The notes beneath the pieces are model-generated. The model was not told where the DNA came from and did no database searches. It saw only the letters and a program-made list of their open reading frames with translations. 64,000 nucleotides of DNA. Origin: JAPPLB01 sp965208945. GTDB taxonomy: Bacteria; Acidobacteriota; Terriglobia; Bryobacterales; UBA6623. A program made the position numbers and the translations under genes. This document shows positions 60,098 through 64,000 of the stretch, in pieces (position 1 is the stretch's first letter; every line of letters begins with the position of its first letter). The stretch covers positions 5,332,001-5,396,000 of the forward strand of contig OZ242366.1 of assembly GCA_965208945.1 (NCBI GenBank), given 5' to 3'.

Positions 60098-62779
60098 CAT
60101 CCTTGTGAGGAAATTTTGGGAACTGCTTACCGCCGGACTGTAATTGCCCATGGGCGTCTCAGGGTGCATGAGCTTCGGCTTGCGGCTGCTCGCGAGCAGC
60201 GGCACGGCCTGCAGGTCATGACCTTCGAGCAACTGGCTGCGCGGCTGGCCGGCGGCTTGTCGCGGCCTGTTGACGATGAGGCGCTACGGATTGCGATCAA
60301 GAGCGTTCTGCCCAAAACGGCGCTTGGAGAACTTGACGAGATCAAGTCCCTTCCCGGCATGGCGGACGCGGCCACCGAGACTCTGCGCAAGGCCTGGCGC
60401 ACCGGAATCGACCTTCAAGCACGGGCCTCGAACCACCCCCGCCAGGAATCGATCGCGATTCTCGAAAAGGCGGTTCTCGAAGCACTGCCGCCCGCGATGA
60501 TGCGCCCGACCGAACTGGTGAGCGCCGGGCTGCAACGCCTGGACCATGCCGCGGCGATCTTCGGGCCGATCGATATTGTGGGCATTACCGAACTGTCCCC
60601 CTGCTGGCGTCCCTTGCTGCACGCCATCGCTTCTCGAGTGGAAGTCCGCTGGATCGCCGGTCCCCGATCGGTTCCGCAGTGGCTCGACGGCGCGGCCATC
60701 GAGATCGCGCGGTCGGAGCCGCACCAGCCGAAGGTCGTTGCGGTCAGCGCCTCGACGGCCTATCACGAGGCCATCGAGGCTTTCCGCTGGGCGCGGTGGT
60801 TGATTGCGTCCGGCAGAGCCGAGCCCGCCGACATCGCCATCGCGTCCGCCTCGACCGGCGACTACGACGATCACTTCCTGGCCTTGCGAGAGGACACCGA
60901 TCTCGACCTGCATTTCGTGCATGGGGTCAAAGTCACGGCTTCCCGGGAAGGACAGGCCGCCGCGGCGCTGGCGGACATCCTGATGCGAGGCCTGTCACAG
61001 ACGCGGATGCGGCGACTGACCGCGCTGCTGAGCAGTTATCCGGGCCCGGTCCAGGCATTGCCCGAAGGCTGGACGCGCCTGCTACCGGCCGATGCGCCAC
61101 TGACCTCTCCCGAGGCCTGGACGCGGCTGATCGACGGGCTGAACGCCGAAGACTGGCCGGACGAGACCGATCACGGGCCGGCACTGGGCAACATCGTCAC
61201 CCTGCTAAGCAAGGGCATCAAGGGCGCTGAAGAGGTCGGGGAGGCGCTGCTGCATGGGCGGGTGCTGACGATCTGGCGCAAAGCGCTTCTGTTGGGGGCC
61301 AGCGCCTCGCTGGACATCACCCTGGACACGCTGAAACAGGATGACCGGCTCGACGCCTCGAACTCGATCTGCTGGATGCCGGCAAACGCGCTGGCAGCTT
61401 CGCCGAGACGCTTCGCGCGCCTGCTCGGGCTCAATTCCTCACGCTGGCCGCGCGGCATCTCGGAGGACGGCCTTCTTTCCGATCACATCATTCCCTCTCG
61501 CGAGCTCGATCCGCTGCCGGTGGCCGAGGCCGACCGGCGCGACTTCGCAACCATCCTGTCCACCAGCGAGAGCCAGGTCGTGCTTTCACGGGCACGACGG
61601 GAAAGCGATGGACGGCTGCTGGGCCGCAGCGCGCTGCTCATTCAGGAGGGGCCGACCGAGAGCTTCTTGCGGCGCAACGACGCGCCCGGCCACGCCTTCA
61701 GCGAGACGGACCGACTGACGGCGCGGCCGAAAGAGTTCCGGGCCATGCCCCAAGCGGTTGCCGCACATGGCTGCTGGCGCAACTGGTTGAGCATGGAGAT
61801 CACGCCTCATGACGGATTGGTCCGCGCCGGTCATCCGGTGATGCGCGCCATTCTGGGCCGCACCCAGTCGGCGAGCTCGCTGCGCCTGCTGTTGCGCAAT
61901 CCGCTCGGTTTCGTCTGGAAATACGGTCTTCACTGGCATGCTCCCCAAAGCAGTGAAGACCCCCTGGTGCTCAATGCGCTGGCCATGGGCAACCTGGTTC
62001 ATCAAACGCTACACCAAGCCTTGCAGAAGCTCGCAGGGGACGGCGGCCTGTCGGTCGGCCAAGAGGACCGGATCGTTGCCGCCGTGGGTGACGCCGCCGC
62101 TGAAATCGCACGGCTCTGGGAGAAAGAGCGAGCCGTTCCCCCGCCGCTCATCTGGCGCCTGACGCTCAAGGAAGCGCGCACGTTATGCAGCCGCGCGCTT
62201 ATGCATGACGAGCAGCCATTTGACGGCGCGCTCACCTACAGCGAGGTCCCGTTCGGCGGGGCGCCACCGCAAGACGAGTCCGCGAGGCCCTGGGACGCAA
62301 ACGCCTCCGTCGAGATTCCCGGCTCGGGCTTTCGCATCAGGGGCTACCTCGATCGGCTGGACATCTCGGGCGACGGCCTTCAGGCCCTGGTGCGCGATTA
62401 CAAGACCGGCCGGGCGCCCGCGGACGACATCACCCTCGACGGCGGCAAGGAACTGCAGCGATGCCTCTACGCCTTCGCCGTCAAGGCGATGCTGGGAGAC
62501 GAAGTCTCGATCAGCGCTTCGCTGATGTATCCGCGAGAGGAGAAAGACCTGCGGCTCGATGACCCCGAGTCGACTCTGACCCAGATCACGGAATGCCTGC
62601 TGGCCGCGCGCGCCAACCTTCGCTCCGGGGGCGGGGTGATGGGCATCGACACCGGAGAGATCTATGACGATCTCGCCTTTGCGTTGCCGGCCAATGCCGC
62701 AGCAGTCTATTGCAAGCGCAAGATTGGCGCCGCCAACGAGCGCCTCGGGGACGCCACACGCGTCTGGGGGGCAAAGTGA
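60089..62779 (+). CDS. addB: AddB-like PD-(D/E)XK nuclease of a recombination helicase-nuclease
   Basis: A ~896-residue AddB/RecB-type subunit for processing DNA double-strand breaks. It has an inactive helicase-like core (no Walker A) and a C-terminal RecB-family nuclease: LVHQTLHQALQKL, then the catalytic RIRGYLDRLDISGDGLQALVRDYKTGRAP (about residues 750-778, D…DxK) and the end motif SASLMYPREEKDL. The first in-frame ATG (60089) lies inside a MITE. A TTG at 60116 with GAGG five bases upstream is an alternative start beyond the MITE. Its TGA overlaps the GTG start of the helicase gene (GTGA), so the two are translationally coupled. Confidence 0.82.
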   Translation: MQVHPCEEILGTAYRRTVIAHGRLRVHELRLAAAREQRHGLQVMTFEQLAARLAGGLSRPVDDEALRIAIKSVLPKTALGELDEIKSLPGMADAATETLRKAWRTGIDLQARASNHPRQESIAILEKAVLEALPPAMMRPTELVSAGLQRLDHAAAIFGPIDIVGITELSPCWRPLLHAIASRVEVRWIAGPRSVPQWLDGAAIEIARSEPHQPKVVAVSASTAYHEAIEAFRWARWLIASGRAEPADIAIASASTGDYDDHFLALREDTDLDLHFVHGVKVTASREGQAAAALADILMRGLSQTRMRRLTALLSSYPGPVQALPEGWTRLLPADAPLTSPEAWTRLIDGLNAEDWPDETDHGPALGNIVTLLSKGIKGAEEVGEALLHGRVLTIWRKALLLGASASLDITLDTLKQDDRLDASNSICWMPANALAASPRRFARLLGLNSSRWPRGISEDGLLSDHIIPSRELDPLPVAEADRRDFATILSTSESQVVLSRARRESDGRLLGRSALLIQEGPTESFLRRNDAPGHAFSETDRLTARPKEFRAMPQAVAAHGCWRNWLSMEITPHDGLVRAGHPVMRAILGRTQSASSLRLLLRNPLGFVWKYGLHWHAPQSSEDPLVLNALAMGNLVHQTLHQALQKLAGDGGLSVGQEDRIVAAVGDAAAEIARLWEKERAVPPPLIWRLTLKEARTLCSRALMHDEQPFDGALTYSEVPFGGAPPQDESARPWDANASVEIPGSGFRIRGYLDRLDISGDGLQALVRDYKTGRAPADDITLDGGKELQRCLYAFAVKAMLGDEVSISASLMYPREEKDLRLDDPESTLTQITECLLAARANLRSGGGVMGIDTGEIYDDLAFALPANAAAVYCKRKIGAANERLGDATRVWGAK

Positions 62780-64000
62780 AGACGGCCCAGCAGAAACCGT
62801 TTGCCGACCATGCCGCCCGCGAGGAGGCCATTGCGAACCATGGCCGTTCATTCCTGGTGGAGGCCGGAGCCGGCTCGGGCAAGACCGCGATCATTGCCGG
62901 CCGCATCGCCATGATGCTGGCTGACGGCATAGAACCCAAGTCCATCGCCGCCGTGACGTTCACGGAGTTCGCCGCCAGCGAACTTCTCATCCGAGTGCGG
63001 GAATTCGCCAGCGAACTGGCTGCAGGGCGCATCCCTCTCGAACTGCGCATCGCCGCGCCTGACGGCCTGTCAGAGGACCAGCGGCGTCATCTCGATGCCG
63101 CGATCGAGAGGATCGACGAGCTGACCTGCTCGACGATCCACGGCTTCTGCCAACGCCTGATCAAACCCTATCCGGTTGAAGCAAGAATCGATCCCGGCGC
63201 GACCGTGATGGACAGCGACCAGGCCGACCTCGCCTTTTCGGAAATCGTCGATAGCTGGCTGCGTAAAGAGCTGGTGGGCGAAGCCGGCGGGCTGTTCGCG
63301 GAACTGGTGCTGCAGAACGCCGTCGAAACACTCCGGCTGATGAACATGATCCTCGGGCATCTTCGCAGCCATCGCGTAATCATCGGCGATACCCCGAGGG
63401 ACCTGGGACCCCTCGTGACCGCTTTCCGGAAGGCGAGTGACGATTTCAAAGCTTTTGCAAGGGATGCAAACGTTCATGAGGAGGAGACCACGGCTATCAC
63501 GGACCTCTTCGCCGGATTGGCCGATAAGACCGCGTTCGCCCGGACGGCCAAAACGGCCGCTGAACTTGTCGAGCTATTGCTCGTTCGCCCCCCTTCCCCT
63601 TCGGTTCTTTGCATCGCTTCCGGGGACTTCCGGAGGTACCAAAAAAAGAGCAAGTGGACCAAGGCAGCCAAGCGCGAGGGACTGGCCAAGGCCGATGGCG
63701 AGCGGTTGAACTACAGAGCCGCCGCCCATTACGAAGAGTGCCGCGAAACGTGGACGGAACTGCTGCAGGCTGCCGCCTCACGCATCCTCAGCGAACTGAT
63801 CGGCCTCGCGGGGCCGGTCATGGAGCGCTTCCGGGACTACAAGCGATCCGCGGCGCTACTGGATTTCGACGACCTGATCTTCGCCGCGCGCGATCTGCTG
63901 CGCGATCACGACGAAGTGCGCAGCGCGCTCGCCGCACGTTTCAGCCACGTGCTCGTCGACGAATTCCAGGACACCGATCCGTTGCAGACCGAGATCTTCT
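62776..64000 (+). CDS. addA: AddA/UvrD-type helicase (3' partial)
   Basis: At least 408 residues of a superfamily 1 helicase that runs off the window. Walker A is in FLVEAGAGSGKTAIIAGRI (about residues 29-40), motif Ia in VTFTEFAASELLIRVREF, the conserved CSTIHGFCQRLIKPYP follows, and Walker B is in HVLVDEFQDTDPLQTEIF at the window end. The GTG start overlaps the AddB-like stop. Together the pair should form an AddAB-like exonuclease/helicase that prepares ends for RecA. A C-terminal nuclease domain cannot be judged because the gene is cut. Confidence 0.9.
   Translation, partial: MKTAQQKPFADHAAREEAIANHGRSFLVEAGAGSGKTAIIAGRIAMMLADGIEPKSIAAVTFTEFAASELLIRVREFASELAAGRIPLELRIAAPDGLSEDQRRHLDAAIERIDELTCSTIHGFCQRLIKPYPVEARIDPGATVMDSDQADLAFSEIVDSWLRKELVGEAGGLFAELVLQNAVETLRLMNMILGHLRSHRVIIGDTPRDLGPLVTAFRKASDDFKAFARDANVHEEETTAITDLFAGLADKTAFARTAKTAAELVELLLVRPPSPSVLCIASGDFRRYQKKSKWTKAAKREGLAKADGERLNYRAAAHYEECRETWTELLQAAASRILSELIGLAGPVMERFRDYKRSAALLDFDDLIFAARDLLRDHDEVRSALAARFSHVLVDEFQDTDPLQTEIF

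Overview
The window is 64 kb of high-GC bacterial DNA (roughly 60% GC by eye) from a Gram-negative, outer-membrane-bearing organism. Two Omp85 proteins (TamA-like and BamA), TamB, a Skp/OmpH chaperone, several lipoproteins and Tat substrates show the outer membrane. Split glycine decarboxylase (GcvPA/GcvPB), a SoxC-like sulfite dehydrogenase with its own cytochrome c, DUF1684, many secreted hydrolases and a TPR-metalloprotease with a C-terminal domain I associate with Acidobacteriota suggest an Acidobacteriota-like organism. That placement is an inference, not proven by a marker gene. SelB shows that the organism probably decodes UGA as selenocysteine.

Layout. 0-10.3 kb: a tight plus-strand run tamA (5' truncated) - SurA-like chaperone - tamB - protein-isoaspartate methyltransferase - selB. 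10.8-24 kb: peptidoglycan-binding lipoprotein, CocE-type hydrolase, a translationally coupled pair of amidohydrolases (the second lacks the metal-binding HxH), then dacB and hemB (minus), glgC (plus), a DUF3604 lipoprotein (minus) and a YjhG/YagF-type sugar-acid dehydratase. 25-29 kb: bamA-ompH with a terminator. 29-37.5 kb: orphan sugar-binding lipoprotein, ThuA-like protein, soxC/cytochrome c pair, MaoC dehydratase, yhdT-panF-like symporter pair, pentapeptide protein. 37.6-42 kb: complete minus-strand glycine cleavage operon gcvT-gcvH-gcvPA-gcvPB.

From 42 kb onward the character changes to repeat-rich, accessory-type DNA. There are degenerate 7- and 10-bp tandem arrays, about 130-bp direct duplications, and many copies of a ~183-bp MITE-like element with about 20-bp terminal inverted repeats flanked by TA. 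An intact tmRNA gene (ssrA) lies at 46.3 kb and is followed at 48.7 and 50.3 kb by two partial copies of its 3' half. Around them are a DUF1570-type metalloprotease, an S41 peptidase, a stand-alone GHKL ATPase of unknown function with a perfect 26-bp palindrome over its first codons, a duplicated piece of the metalloprotease gene that interrupts a toxin gene, and an intact orphan antitoxin. Beyond it are a LexA-type small HTH protein, a Tat-exported dienelactone hydrolase, a DUF1684 protein, a complete HigB/RelE-type toxin-antitoxin pair, a divergent ARPP-1/NrtR pair with operator-like palindromes between them, and an AddB/AddA-like recombination helicase-nuclease pair that runs off the window.

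The most unusual signals are the decayed ssrA duplications and nearby mosaic recombination, the GHKL ATPase with its start-site palindrome, the MITE family and tandem arrays whose ends coincide with stop or start codons of several genes, and the ARPP-1/NrtR control region. All identifications come from reading the translations; no database search was run.
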